Of a stretch of 64,000 nucleotides of DNA, positions 1-8,424 are shown piece after piece. Position 1 is the first letter of the stretch; each line of letters opens with the position of its first letter. The DNA is taken from contig NZ_PDUD01000017.1 in assembly GCF_002646595.1 (NCBI RefSeq), forward strand, positions 186,001-250,000, given 5' to 3'. The notes under the pieces were generated by a model that was not told where the DNA came from, did no database searches, and worked only from the letters and a program-made list of their open reading frames with translations. The DNA is from Flavilitoribacter nigricans DSM 23189 = NBRC 102662 (lineage in GTDB: Bacteria > Bacteroidota > Bacteroidia > Chitinophagales > Saprospiraceae). Position numbers and translations under genes: made by a program.

Positions 1-1
1 G

Positions 2-1153
2 CAGCGGATCAGCCTGTTGCCGGGCAACGGGCGGGAATGGTTCATTGCTACGGCCGATCGGCTGCTCTGGTACCGGGACAGTAGTCTGCTGAGTGAATTT
101 TCCATCAAACTCGTGCCTAACTTTGAAGAGATCATTGCCATTGATTCGGCGAACTATCTCTTTTGCATGGACAACGGTTTTGCTCTGCTGGATACAACGG
201 TAGTAGGTGCTCGTTCCCGCCAATTGTCCGAGCCCATCATCAGCCGGATCGAAGTACTGCGGCCGCAACAGCGGCAGCTCGTTCCCTTCCGCAGCGTTTA
301 CCGGAACGGGGAGCGAATGTTGGAGTTCAGCCCGCAGGAACGGCAGATCCGCTTTTATTTTGCCCTGCCTTTCCACGGCGAACAGATCCAGTACCGGTAC
401 CGCATTCTGAACTACGACGATGAGTGGTCGGAATGGTCCCAACTGGCGCTGATCGAAATTGCCAAGCTCCGGGCCGGCGATTACACCTTTGAACTGCAGG
501 CCGATCAGGGCACCGGCATTACCCAGCAGGCTTTCCGGGTATTGCCCCACTGGTACGAAACAACCTTTGCCAAAACCGTCTATTTCCTGCTCGCTCTGCT
601 GGGCGCCTTCCTGCTCTGGAACTGGCACCAGGTGCGATTGCGCAAGCAACTGCAGGCATTGGAAGATAAAAAGGAAAAGCAATTACAGGAAGAACGGATC
701 AAGGCCAGAAACGAAACCCTGCAGCAGGATGTACTGCGAAAAAGCCAGGAACTGGCCAATTCGACCTTCAACCTCGTCCGAAAAAATGAGATCCTGATCC
801 AGCTGAAAGAAGCGCTGGCGACCGGCCAAAGGAAGGAAAGCCCAAAAAGCAATAAACAACTGATCCGTCTGATCGACCGCCATCTTACGGACGAGGAAGA
901 CTGGAAGATCTTCGAAACGAATTTCAACCAGGTACACGAAGTATTCTTCAAAAAACTCAAATCCGAATACCCGGATCTTACGCCGGGAGATCTGCGCCTG
1001 GCGGCTTACCTGAAAATGAATCTATCGTCCAAAGAGATCGCTCCCCTACTCAATATCTCCCTGCGCGGGGTGGAGAACAAACGCTACCGCCTGCGCCGTA
1101 AAATGGAGTTGGATACGGACACGAATCTGGCGGATTTTCTGATGCAGTACTGA
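2..1153 (+). CDS. Membrane-anchored Y_Y_Y-domain regulator with LuxR-type HTH (5' end outside window)
   Basis: The reading frame is open from the left edge, so only the C-terminal ~383 residues are seen. In order there is a Y_Y_Y (triple tyrosine) beta domain, one transmembrane helix (TVYFLLALLGAFLLW), a long charged coiled coil, and a C-terminal helix-turn-helix of the LuxR/GerE type (LTPGDLRLAAYLKMNLSSKE...). No histidine kinase or receiver domain is present. In Bacteroidota, proteins with a periplasmic beta-propeller, Y_Y_Y domain, TM helix and cytoplasmic HTH are SusR-like sensors that bind an oligosaccharide and activate the adjacent locus. The propeller would lie to the left and is inferred, not seen. 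The convergent GH144/SusCD genes are the likely targets. Confidence 0.85.
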   Translation, partial: QRISLLPGNGREWFIATADRLLWYRDSSLLSEFSIKLVPNFEEIIAIDSANYLFCMDNGFALLDTTVVGARSRQLSEPIISRIEVLRPQQRQLVPFRSVYRNGERMLEFSPQERQIRFYFALPFHGEQIQYRYRILNYDDEWSEWSQLALIEIAKLRAGDYTFELQADQGTGITQQAFRVLPHWYETTFAKTVYFLLALLGAFLLWNWHQVRLRKQLQALEDKKEKQLQEERIKARNETLQQDVLRKSQELANSTFNLVRKNEILIQLKEALATGQRKESPKSNKQLIRLIDRHLTDEEDWKIFETNFNQVHEVFFKKLKSEYPDLTPGDLRLAAYLKMNLSSKEIAPLLNISLRGVENKRYRLRRKMELDTDTNLADFLMQY

Positions 1154-1159
1154 TCGGAA

Positions 1160-1205
1160 ATACCGTGGTGATCCGGTTTAAGTCTGGCCTGGATCACCAC
1201 AGTAT
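1160..1205. terminator. Bidirectional hairpin between convergent genes
   Basis: GTGGTGATCC (1165-1174) pairs perfectly with GGATCACCAC (1191-1200). The stem is extended by ATAC/GTAT after a one-base mismatch. It starts 7 bases after the regulator stop and lies just beyond the stop of the convergent GH144 gene. There is no strong T tract, so termination strength is uncertain. Confidence 0.65.
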
Positions 1206-1222
1206 CACTTCCAATCGATGTT

Positions 1223-2614
1223 TTAATTACTGGACACCGGTCCGGTTGTAAAACCCAACCGATCCAGGCCCGCCTGCACTTCCGGACAGGACATGAACAG
1301 ATCCCACAGCATACCGGAGCGATGATTCTCGATCATTCCGATAATGGGTCCCTGGTCAATCGCCAGATAGCGGGGGGCCACCCAGCCGTCATCCGGACGG
1401 AAAGCATCGTAAAAACCGGCCGGACCGAGCAGAATATCTCCGTAATCCCGGTAAAATCCTCGGATCGCGGCCAGCGTCTGTTCGGGCGTATAAGGCATGG
1501 AACTCAGCGCGGCCGTCGGGGAGATCACCCCATTGTCTTCGTCGGGCCGGTGGGAAGCATAGCCGATCTCCCCGTTTTTTGGCGAATAGCTGGACGTCAG
1601 CCCCCAGCAATCCGGACCGTAACCCTTGAAATTATTGGGGTTGTCTACGCAGTGCTTGTAGTGGATCAGCGCGTGGTTCTGGTTGAGCTCCCAGTAGTTG
1701 CCGTACTGATCTTCCAGATTGCGCGGATCGAGCCCCAGGTGCGAATAATGCGCCCAGAACAGAGGACCTACCGGAGAATCGCCGCTAGGATAGTGATCCA
1801 GCACTCTTTTGTAACCCAAATAAGCATCATCGGCTTTGATATCTCCGTTTCTGGCCCAGCACTCGTGGTATACGGCCGGATCCGTCGGATGGGTTGGCGA
1901 TGAGGCCGCCATCACGTGGGTGATCAGGGTTTCGTTGTACCCCTGCAGCGCAAAGTTCATTTCAAAATTATACTCCGGAGACCAGTGCCAATAGAGGTTA
2001 TTGGTGCCGTTGGTATACCAGTCCCACTCCATATCTTCCCAGAGCACATCGATCTTTTCGGCCAGAGCCGCTTCCTTCGCGTTTCCGCGATCACAGAACT
2101 GACGAACGCAAAGCAGGCCCTGCATCAGGAAGGAGCTTTCGACCAGATCGCCGCCATTGTCCTTCTTACTGAAAGGTTTCACTTCGCCCGTTTCGCCGTT
2201 CAGCCAGTGGGGCCAGACGCCGTGGAACCGATCGGCGGTCTCCAGAAAGTTAACGATCTTGGTCAGGCGATCGATCCCCTGTTCGCGGGTGATAAATTCG
2301 CGTTTTATTCCCACCAAGATCCCCATGACTCCGAAACCAGCACCGCCGGTAGTCACGATGTGGGCATCATTTTGCGGGTAATTCCCGTCCGGATGAAAGC
2401 GTTCCCGGGCCATACCGGAATTGGGCTCCGCGTATTCCCAGAAGTACCTAAAAGACTGAGCCTGCACCGAATCCAGCAATTCCTCGTCGGAAGCCGTTTC
2501 GTACCAGGCCGTTTCAGCGGTGCCGGTAGCTCCCTCTTCCTGCTTGGCATCCGGCGAGGTCTTACAGGCCCACACCAGCAGGCAGCAGGCAAACAGCAAA
2601 AAAGATAATCTCAT
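1223..2614 (-). CDS. GH144-type beta-1,2-glucanase lipoprotein (glucoamylase-like Pfam family)
   Basis: This 463-residue protein begins with a lipoprotein signal (lipobox LVWAC, Cys17). The rest is one catalytic domain from about residue 41: EELLDSVQAQSFRYFWEYAEP, then FLETADRFHGVWPHWLNG, DNGGDLVESSFLMQGLL and a C-terminal LAIDQGPIIGMIENHRSG. These motifs belong to the glycoamylase-like (alpha/alpha)6 family that contains GH144 endo-beta-1,2-glucanases. It is expected on the outer membrane or in the periplasm, cutting beta-1,2-glucan to sophoro-oligosaccharides for the GH3 enzyme at 13898. It is a shorter paralog of the gene at 2840, without the Ig-like domains. The activity is inferred from family and neighbours. 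Confidence 0.85.
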   Translation of the reverse strand: MRLSFLLFACCLLVWACKTSPDAKQEEGATGTAETAWYETASDEELLDSVQAQSFRYFWEYAEPNSGMARERFHPDGNYPQNDAHIVTTGGAGFGVMGILVGIKREFITREQGIDRLTKIVNFLETADRFHGVWPHWLNGETGEVKPFSKKDNGGDLVESSFLMQGLLCVRQFCDRGNAKEAALAEKIDVLWEDMEWDWYTNGTNNLYWHWSPEYNFEMNFALQGYNETLITHVMAASSPTHPTDPAVYHECWARNGDIKADDAYLGYKRVLDHYPSGDSPVGPLFWAHYSHLGLDPRNLEDQYGNYWELNQNHALIHYKHCVDNPNNFKGYGPDCWGLTSSYSPKNGEIGYASHRPDEDNGVISPTAALSSMPYTPEQTLAAIRGFYRDYGDILLGPAGFYDAFRPDDGWVAPRYLAIDQGPIIGMIENHRSGMLWDLFMSCPEVQAGLDRLGFTTGPVSSN

Positions 2615-2785
2615 GATATTTATTTTTAAAGCAGATCGGTCGATCTGCAGGGCAGCGTAAAGACTACGAGGGGCAGCCCGAAAGGTAATCGCCTAAGCGG
2701 TGAAATTTCCTTTCGAATACATCCGGCCGGACGAGCGTTCCCGGCCCGGCTTATTTTCCCCGTCTTCTTTGCGTTGCGGATTATC

Positions 2786-2824
2786 AAAAATAAAGGCCCG
2801 CCAATAAGGATTTACCGGCAGGCC
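2786..2824 (-). terminator. Rho-independent-like terminator after the Ig-GH144 gene
   Basis: Read on the minus strand, GGCCTGCC and GGCGGGCC form an 8-pair stem with one G-U pair, followed by TTTATTTTTG. It lies 16 bases past the stop of the 2840-4807 gene. This suggests that the last GH144 gene (1223-2614) is expressed separately or only by read-through. Confidence 0.6.
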
Positions 2825-2839
2825 CGTCTTTAGTTGGTT

Positions 2840-4807
2840 TCAATAAGTAAATCCGAGTTTCGTCAGTCCATTTTTCACTTCCGGGCTGGACATGAACAGG
2901 TCCCAGAGCAAACCGGTCCGGTAATTTTCGATCATAATGATCATCGGCCCCTGGTCGATGGCCAGAAATGAACCGGCTACCCAGTCCTCCGTCGGATTAA
3001 AAGCGTCATAGAAGCCATACTGCCCCCACAGCCGGTCACCCAGCGTGTAGTAGAAATGCCGGATGGCCGCCATGCTTTCTTCCGGCGTATACGGAATAGA
3101 GGATACCGCTGCGGTCGGCGTAATCACTCCCTTATCGTTGTTCGGACTATGGGCCGAATAGCCTTCTTGATTATCACTCGCCGTCAGGCCCCAGCATTTA
3201 TCGGAATAACCCACGTAGTTTTTGGGATTATCCGCGCAGTAGGCGTGATTGATCCGGCTGTGGTTGACATTCTGGGTCCAGTAATTGGCGTACTGATCCT
3301 GCAGATTCCGGGGGTCGAGCCCCAGATAGGAGTAGTGCGCAAAGAACAGCGGCCCTCCGTAGTTGATCCCCAACGGCAGTTCGATGCCGTAGAAGGAGTT
3401 ACCGTTAACCATCTGCCCCGAACGCGCATAACCGCTGTCGTACAATTCCTTGCTGATCGTATGCGTGGGCGAAGCCGCCGCCAGGATGTAAACGATCTGG
3501 GTTTCGTTGTGCCCGCGTATCGGCAGGTTAATGGCCCATTCGTTATCCGGTGACCAGTGCCAGTACAGGGCCTCCTGCTCTCCACGGGCGAACCAGTCCC
3601 ATTCCACCTCGCGCCAGAAGCGATTGATCTGGTCGATCAGTGCGGTTTGCATGGGTGCTTTTTGCTGGAGGTACTGCCGTACCGTCAGTAGGCCCTGGAC
3701 AAAAAAGGCGGTCTCTACCAGATCCGCGCCATTATCCCGCTCGCTGAAGGGACGTACTTTACCGGTGGTGCCGTCCATCCAGTGGGGGAATGCACCGTGG
3801 AAACGATCAGCCGTCTCCAGAAAATTCAGGATCTGTTGCCAGCGCTCCAGTGCCTGATCCAACGTGATAAAACCTCGCTCTACCCCGACGATCATCGCCA
3901 TCAGGCCGAAACCCGAGCCGCCGAAGGTCACCGTTTCCCCGCTGGTATTCCGCTCCCGGGCCAGGCCGCTCCCGGGATGCCCAAAATCCCAGAAATACCG
4001 GAAGGTCTGCTCCTGCACGAGCGTCAGGAGATCTTCATCCGAGATCATGGGAAATTTGGGGGTTTCGTCTACGACTGTGTAGAATTCCTGGCTGAAAGCT
4101 TCCATAATTTCGCCGTTCTTCCCCTGCAGGCCCTCACCGATCAGAAAAGTGTATCTGGTCCAGTCTTCCAATGGACTAAGGTAGCGGATCGTCGCCTGTT
4201 TCTGGTCGGCGGAAAAACTGATCTCCGGAGTGCCTGCGGTTCCACCGGTCAGATCGACATTGTTCCGTAGGGAACTGGTGTCGACAGCCAGTGAAAACGT
4301 AAGCTGTACCGTGGGTTGAAGGCTGATGCCCGTCAGGTAAGTAAAGGCGTTTTGTGCCTTCCCATCAATGGTGAAACCCGTCAGACTCGAAGTGCCGTTA
4401 AGCGTCCGGAATCGCAGGTCCTGAGCGGTGAAACCCGCTCCACCCTGGCTTTTCAACTCATTGGAGATCGCCAGGGTGTAAGCGGTGTTGTAGTCCAGTC
4501 TTTGTTTGGGGGTAATGCGAACGTTTCGGTTCCCGTTCGCATATTGGAATTGTAACTCCAGGGCCGAATTGTCCCGCAGTAAAGCGATGGCCGTTTCCGC
4601 AGTTCCCGCATCGACGGGAGCCGAGAAGATCAGTTCGAACGGCCGGTCTATCGGGATCTCATTCACGCTACCGTCCGTCATCATCAGCTCATTGCCGACA
4701 TAGGCGGATTCCAGAAAGAAGTCCTCGTCCTGCCCGCCTTTATCCTGACAGCCGGCAGATAGCACTAATGTGAATATAGCCCAGAGGGCGCATTTGAAAA
4801 ATCTCAA
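2840..4807 (-). CDS. Ig-like plus GH144 beta-1,2-glucanase lipoprotein
   Basis: This 655-residue protein has a lipoprotein signal (lipobox LSAGC, Cys20). Two SbsA-like Ig domains (Big_5 type) follow at about 35-135 and 140-245; each has the pattern of a predicted folding core ending in an LRFRTLN or YTFLIGEG strand. A GH144-type catalytic domain runs from about 258 to the end (EDLLTLVQEQTFRYFWDFGHP, FLETADRFHGAFPHWMDG, LAIDQGPMIIMIENYRTG). The Ig domains probably lift the enzyme off the outer membrane surface. It starts 92 bases after the LamG lipoprotein and shares its strand, so it probably belongs to the same transcript. The family call is firm; substrate is inferred. Confidence 0.85.
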   Translation of the reverse strand: MRFFKCALWAIFTLVLSAGCQDKGGQDEDFFLESAYVGNELMMTDGSVNEIPIDRPFELIFSAPVDAGTAETAIALLRDNSALELQFQYANGNRNVRITPKQRLDYNTAYTLAISNELKSQGGAGFTAQDLRFRTLNGTSSLTGFTIDGKAQNAFTYLTGISLQPTVQLTFSLAVDTSSLRNNVDLTGGTAGTPEISFSADQKQATIRYLSPLEDWTRYTFLIGEGLQGKNGEIMEAFSQEFYTVVDETPKFPMISDEDLLTLVQEQTFRYFWDFGHPGSGLARERNTSGETVTFGGSGFGLMAMIVGVERGFITLDQALERWQQILNFLETADRFHGAFPHWMDGTTGKVRPFSERDNGADLVETAFFVQGLLTVRQYLQQKAPMQTALIDQINRFWREVEWDWFARGEQEALYWHWSPDNEWAINLPIRGHNETQIVYILAAASPTHTISKELYDSGYARSGQMVNGNSFYGIELPLGINYGGPLFFAHYSYLGLDPRNLQDQYANYWTQNVNHSRINHAYCADNPKNYVGYSDKCWGLTASDNQEGYSAHSPNNDKGVITPTAAVSSIPYTPEESMAAIRHFYYTLGDRLWGQYGFYDAFNPTEDWVAGSFLAIDQGPMIIMIENYRTGLLWDLFMSSPEVKNGLTKLGFTY

Positions 4808-4842
4808 AATGTCTGTTTTTAATGCACAATGGAAGTATTACC

Positions 4843-4883
4843 GTGGCGGCAAAGCGAATGCAACACTGCGACCGCTTTGCCAC
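4843..4883 (-). terminator. Intercistronic hairpin (attenuator or processing site?)
   Basis: GGCAAAGCG (4848-4856) pairs with CGCTTTGCC (4873-4881), with GTGG/CAC extension around a small bulge. It sits in the 92-base gap between the LamG lipoprotein and the Ig-GH144 gene. No U tract follows, so it may adjust operon stoichiometry rather than end transcription. Confidence 0.35.
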
Positions 4884-4899
4884 CTATCGGTAAAGATAA

Positions 4900-6681
4900 T
4901 TACTGTTCGTCCGCAATGATAGTCTTTACCTCTTCCTGGGTCAAAGCCTTATTGAACAAACGCAGCTCATCCATGATGCTGAGGTCGGCCTTGTGGTTCC
5001 AGCCCACAAAACGCGGCGCTCCCGACATAATGGACAGGATGTCGCAGTCGGTCCAGTCCACTCCGGTGAAGGCATCCTGCTTCACGACTTCACCGTTGAT
5101 GTAGACGACACTTTCCGATGAGGAGATGGTAAAGGCCAGGTGGATCCAGTCCACAGCGGTAGGATCTACGGTAGCCGTCGCACCGCCGTCAAACCAGCTT
5201 TCACCGTCCCCTCTGCCGACATTCAGTTTAAAGATCTGGTTGGTCTCGCCGCCTTCGCGGAAGAAGCGGAATCCGCTGGTACGTTTGTTCATAGCGTCCG
5301 GATTTTCTGCATCCGGCGGTCCGATCACCAGGATACCCGCACGGGTGGGATCGGCATTGGGTTTGTACCAGAAGGCCGCACTGAATTCTTCCCCGAGTAA
5401 TCCCGCCGTGGGGAAGGTCAGGTAAGATTCTTCGGCGCCTTCGTAAGCGCTTCCTTCCTTGGCCTCTTCGGTGAAAGTCGGCGTACCGATGATTGTAGCC
5501 GATTTTCCACTGATCAGGTCTTTATTCGAGCCGTCAAACGGCATGTAGAAGGTTTCGCCGTCGTATTTGGGAACGTAACCCACCGCACCGCCTTCATCGG
5601 CAATAATGCTGAGGATATCCCCCTGGGACAGCGCCCGGTTGAACAAGCGCAGTTCGTCCATGTAGCTCCGGTCGGACAAGTGATTCCAACCGGTGAAACG
5701 GGGCGCTCCCGACATGATCGACAATACATCGATCCCTTCCACGCTCATTCCGCCGTCCAGCGGACCTTGTTTTACGGGCTGACCGTTGATGTAAACCGCC
5801 GCTTCGGACTGGCCAATGGTAAAGGCGAAATGCACCCATTCATCGGCGTTCGGATCAACATCCGCCGCCGCACCGCCGTCGAACCAGCTGTCGGCTTCGC
5901 CGCGGCCTACATTGAGCTTGAACCGCTGCATGCCCCCGGCATTCTCCCGGAAAAAGCGGAATCCTTTCGTACGATTATTCTGCGCATCCGGGTTGGCGGT
6001 ATCTTCCGGACCGGCCACCAAGATACCGGCACGATCCGGTACGGCGTTCACCTTCATCCAGAAAACGGCGCTGAATTCATTATCAAACAAACCGGCGGTC
6101 GGGAAGGTCAGGTAGGCGTTTTCCGCACCGGCGTAAGCATTGGAGCCGGCAACACTCTCTCCGGCAAAACCGGGATTACCCACTACCGTAGGCCGGGTCA
6201 CACTGACCAGATCGATCATATCATCGTCGAACGGCATATAGAAAACTTCCCCGGCATAACGGGTTTCGTAAGGTGGTTCTTTGGAGAAATTCACCGTCGA
6301 GGTAGTCGTTTTACCGTCCAGGTCGGTACCGGTGATCATCAATACGTGGGGACCGTCGGTCAGATTATCGTAGGTGAGCTCTTCGATAAACCGGCGGTAG
6401 TCCGGAAAATCGCTGGAGCTGTAACTGGCTAGTTCCGAGCCATCCAGATCCACCTTGACGGTAGCGATCTCGATATCATCGGTCACTTCAAACTTGATAT
6501 TGATGGACGTTACAGTTTCGTAAACCGAGATGGCCGTCCCTTCGGTCGGGTACTGAATATTGATGATTGGTGCCGACTGATCCGGCCCCGGATCTACCCG
6601 GGTGATGGGATCAATACCTTCGTTACACCCCATAAAGAGGACGATCAGCAGGGCGCTTAGATATATTAAATAACTTTTCAT
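4900..6681 (-). CDS. Surface lipoprotein with Ig-like domain and two LamG-like lectin domains
   Basis: The start is placed at the ATG at 6681 because the next residues form a lipoprotein signal (lipobox LFMGC, Cys19); an in-frame upstream extension is proline-rich and not signal-like. The 593-residue product has an Ig-like/cadherin-type domain (~36-135), then two concanavalin-A/LamG jelly-roll domains (~143-363 and ~376-593). The two are close copies of each other: LTFPTAGL, RAGILV, GFRFFRE, VGRG and ELRLFN recur in both. Position directly after SusD matches the SusE/SusF slot for surface glycan-binding proteins, so glycan capture is the likely job. No catalytic residues were recognised. Confidence 0.8.
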   Translation of the reverse strand: MKSYLIYLSALLIVLFMGCNEGIDPITRVDPGPDQSAPIINIQYPTEGTAISVYETVTSINIKFEVTDDIEIATVKVDLDGSELASYSSSDFPDYRRFIEELTYDNLTDGPHVLMITGTDLDGKTTTSTVNFSKEPPYETRYAGEVFYMPFDDDMIDLVSVTRPTVVGNPGFAGESVAGSNAYAGAENAYLTFPTAGLFDNEFSAVFWMKVNAVPDRAGILVAGPEDTANPDAQNNRTKGFRFFRENAGGMQRFKLNVGRGEADSWFDGGAAADVDPNADEWVHFAFTIGQSEAAVYINGQPVKQGPLDGGMSVEGIDVLSIMSGAPRFTGWNHLSDRSYMDELRLFNRALSQGDILSIIADEGGAVGYVPKYDGETFYMPFDGSNKDLISGKSATIIGTPTFTEEAKEGSAYEGAEESYLTFPTAGLLGEEFSAAFWYKPNADPTRAGILVIGPPDAENPDAMNKRTSGFRFFREGGETNQIFKLNVGRGDGESWFDGGATATVDPTAVDWIHLAFTISSSESVVYINGEVVKQDAFTGVDWTDCDILSIMSGAPRFVGWNHKADLSIMDELRLFNKALTQEEVKTIIADEQ

Positions 6682-6792
6682 TGTTTTAATTTTTAAAGTG
6701 GTGGTACTTACTACTTTCTCCGATGGCGCAGGTGCGGGAGGTGGGAGAAAAGGGACTGTCGTCACTTTATCCTACTCTCCGCATGCCTTCGC

Positions 6793-8325
6793 TTATCGCG
6801 ATTGCAGGGCCGGTAACTGATCTACCTGGTTTTGCGGATACGGCAAAAAGATCTTATCCGCGGTGAACGTGCGGCCGCCGTAGCTCAACTCGCTGTAATT
6901 TTCCAGACGTACCATATCGTAGTAACGGATGCCCCATTCCATGGCCAGTTCGGCAAATTTCTCGTCCATTACTTCCTGGCTGCTTACGCCGGAAAGCGCC
7001 GGCATACCGGCACGGGCCCGCACGAGATTGACCGCTTCGTCGGCAGACATAGCCGAGCTGGTCGCGCCGCGGGTAAGGGCTTCGGCGTGCATCAAAAGGA
7101 TCTCCGCGTAGCGGATGCAGATCATATTTTTGTTGGAGCCGTAAGCAGTCCGTCCCGTAGTCAGTTGCTCGGAAGGCAGGTAGTGCTTGCCACTGGCAAA
7201 CAGCGCCCGGGCGTAGTCATTGATCCGGTCACCGGACGGCGTGACGTTGGAGATCCAGTCGGGCAGATTCGTATAAGCCGGATCCGACTTGATCTCGGCA
7301 ATACCGCGATCGGTAAACAATACGCTGGTTTCCAGACGTACTCTCTCTCCACGATCCAGCATAAATTTGATGAACTTCATGCTAGGCTCGAAGAACCCCC
7401 AGCCACCGGAAGCGCCTTCTCTTTTCGGAGTCCAGTTTTGCGGACCGAAAAACGCCATCAGGTAGTTTTTGGAATCACCGGAAGGCTGGCCGAAATCAGA
7501 GTACTGCAGTTCCAGCAGGATCTCATCGTTCAGTTTTCCTTTCAGTTTGAAAAGCTCGTAGAAATCCGGTTCCAGCGCAAATTCTCCGGAATTGATTATC
7601 TGGGAGGTCGCATCGGCAACGGCCTGGTAGTTTTCCAGTTCCAGGTTGGCCAGTGCTTTGATCGCCAGGGCGGTGAATTTGGTTACGCCACCGGGAATAT
7701 CACTGCGTTTGTTCGGGTTGACCGCCGGCAGAGCATCCGCTACCGCATCCATTTGCTGGGAAATATAGGTCATCACTTCCGCTTTGGAAGAGATCGGGGT
7801 CACAAGCAGATCAGAAGGATCGGGAGATGGAGGAATAAACATATCCCCCCATACCCGTGACATTTGAAACAGCAGGAAAGCCTGCAGTACACGCGCTTCC
7901 GCTTTGTATTGCTCGGCGGTTGCGGTGTTTGGTGCGTGTTGTTCGTAGAGTTCGATCTGCTCGATCGTTGATTCCATGTGGAAGATATCCCGGAAATTCA
8001 CCTCCCAAAGTGAGTTGAACATCCAGTAATCTTTGTTGTAGTTGTAATTGTCGGCCTCGGCAAAATCCTGCTGGTCGCCCAGACCACCGGCATTCACATC
8101 ATCCCCCCGAACGGAGATCAGCGGAATACCTTCCCAGCCGCGGGTGTAGAATTCCCCGTAAGCGCCGATGAGCGGCAGGATCATGTTTTCGGTCTGGGTG
8201 TAATCCGTTTCGTCCGTGAAGGCACGGTTTTCGGCTGGCTCGTTGAGCAGGTCGCTGCAGGACCCCAGGAACCCGATGACCATTAATGCAAATAAATATC
8301 TGAAAGAGGTTTTATATAAATTCAT
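6793..8325 (-). CDS. SusD/RagB-family nutrient-uptake lipoprotein
   Basis: I chose the ATG at 8325, which gives a 510-residue protein with a normal lipoprotein signal (lipobox FLGSC, Cys23); a TTG nine bases upstream is less likely. SusD features are visible: CSDLLNEPAENRAF after the lipobox, the helical TPR-like middle (TAEQYKAEARVLQAFLLFQMSRVWGD), and the C-terminal IRYAEILLMHAEALTRG followed by VNLVRARAGMPAL. Such proteins form the lid of the SusC barrel and bind the oligosaccharide outside the cell. It follows the SusC gene by 99 bases on the same strand. Confidence 0.95.
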   Translation of the reverse strand: MNLYKTSFRYLFALMVIGFLGSCSDLLNEPAENRAFTDETDYTQTENMILPLIGAYGEFYTRGWEGIPLISVRGDDVNAGGLGDQQDFAEADNYNYNKDYWMFNSLWEVNFRDIFHMESTIEQIELYEQHAPNTATAEQYKAEARVLQAFLLFQMSRVWGDMFIPPSPDPSDLLVTPISSKAEVMTYISQQMDAVADALPAVNPNKRSDIPGGVTKFTALAIKALANLELENYQAVADATSQIINSGEFALEPDFYELFKLKGKLNDEILLELQYSDFGQPSGDSKNYLMAFFGPQNWTPKREGASGGWGFFEPSMKFIKFMLDRGERVRLETSVLFTDRGIAEIKSDPAYTNLPDWISNVTPSGDRINDYARALFASGKHYLPSEQLTTGRTAYGSNKNMICIRYAEILLMHAEALTRGATSSAMSADEAVNLVRARAGMPALSGVSSQEVMDEKFAELAMEWGIRYYDMVRLENYSELSYGGRTFTADKIFLPYPQNQVDQLPALQSR

Positions 8326-8424
8326 GACTATCAATTTTTAGTATAAAGTACTGTCCGGAGAACGGGGAGATCAAAAAGCTTTCGTTTCGCAGCTCCCGTA
8401 CGCTCCCTTTTTTATCCCGCTCGT

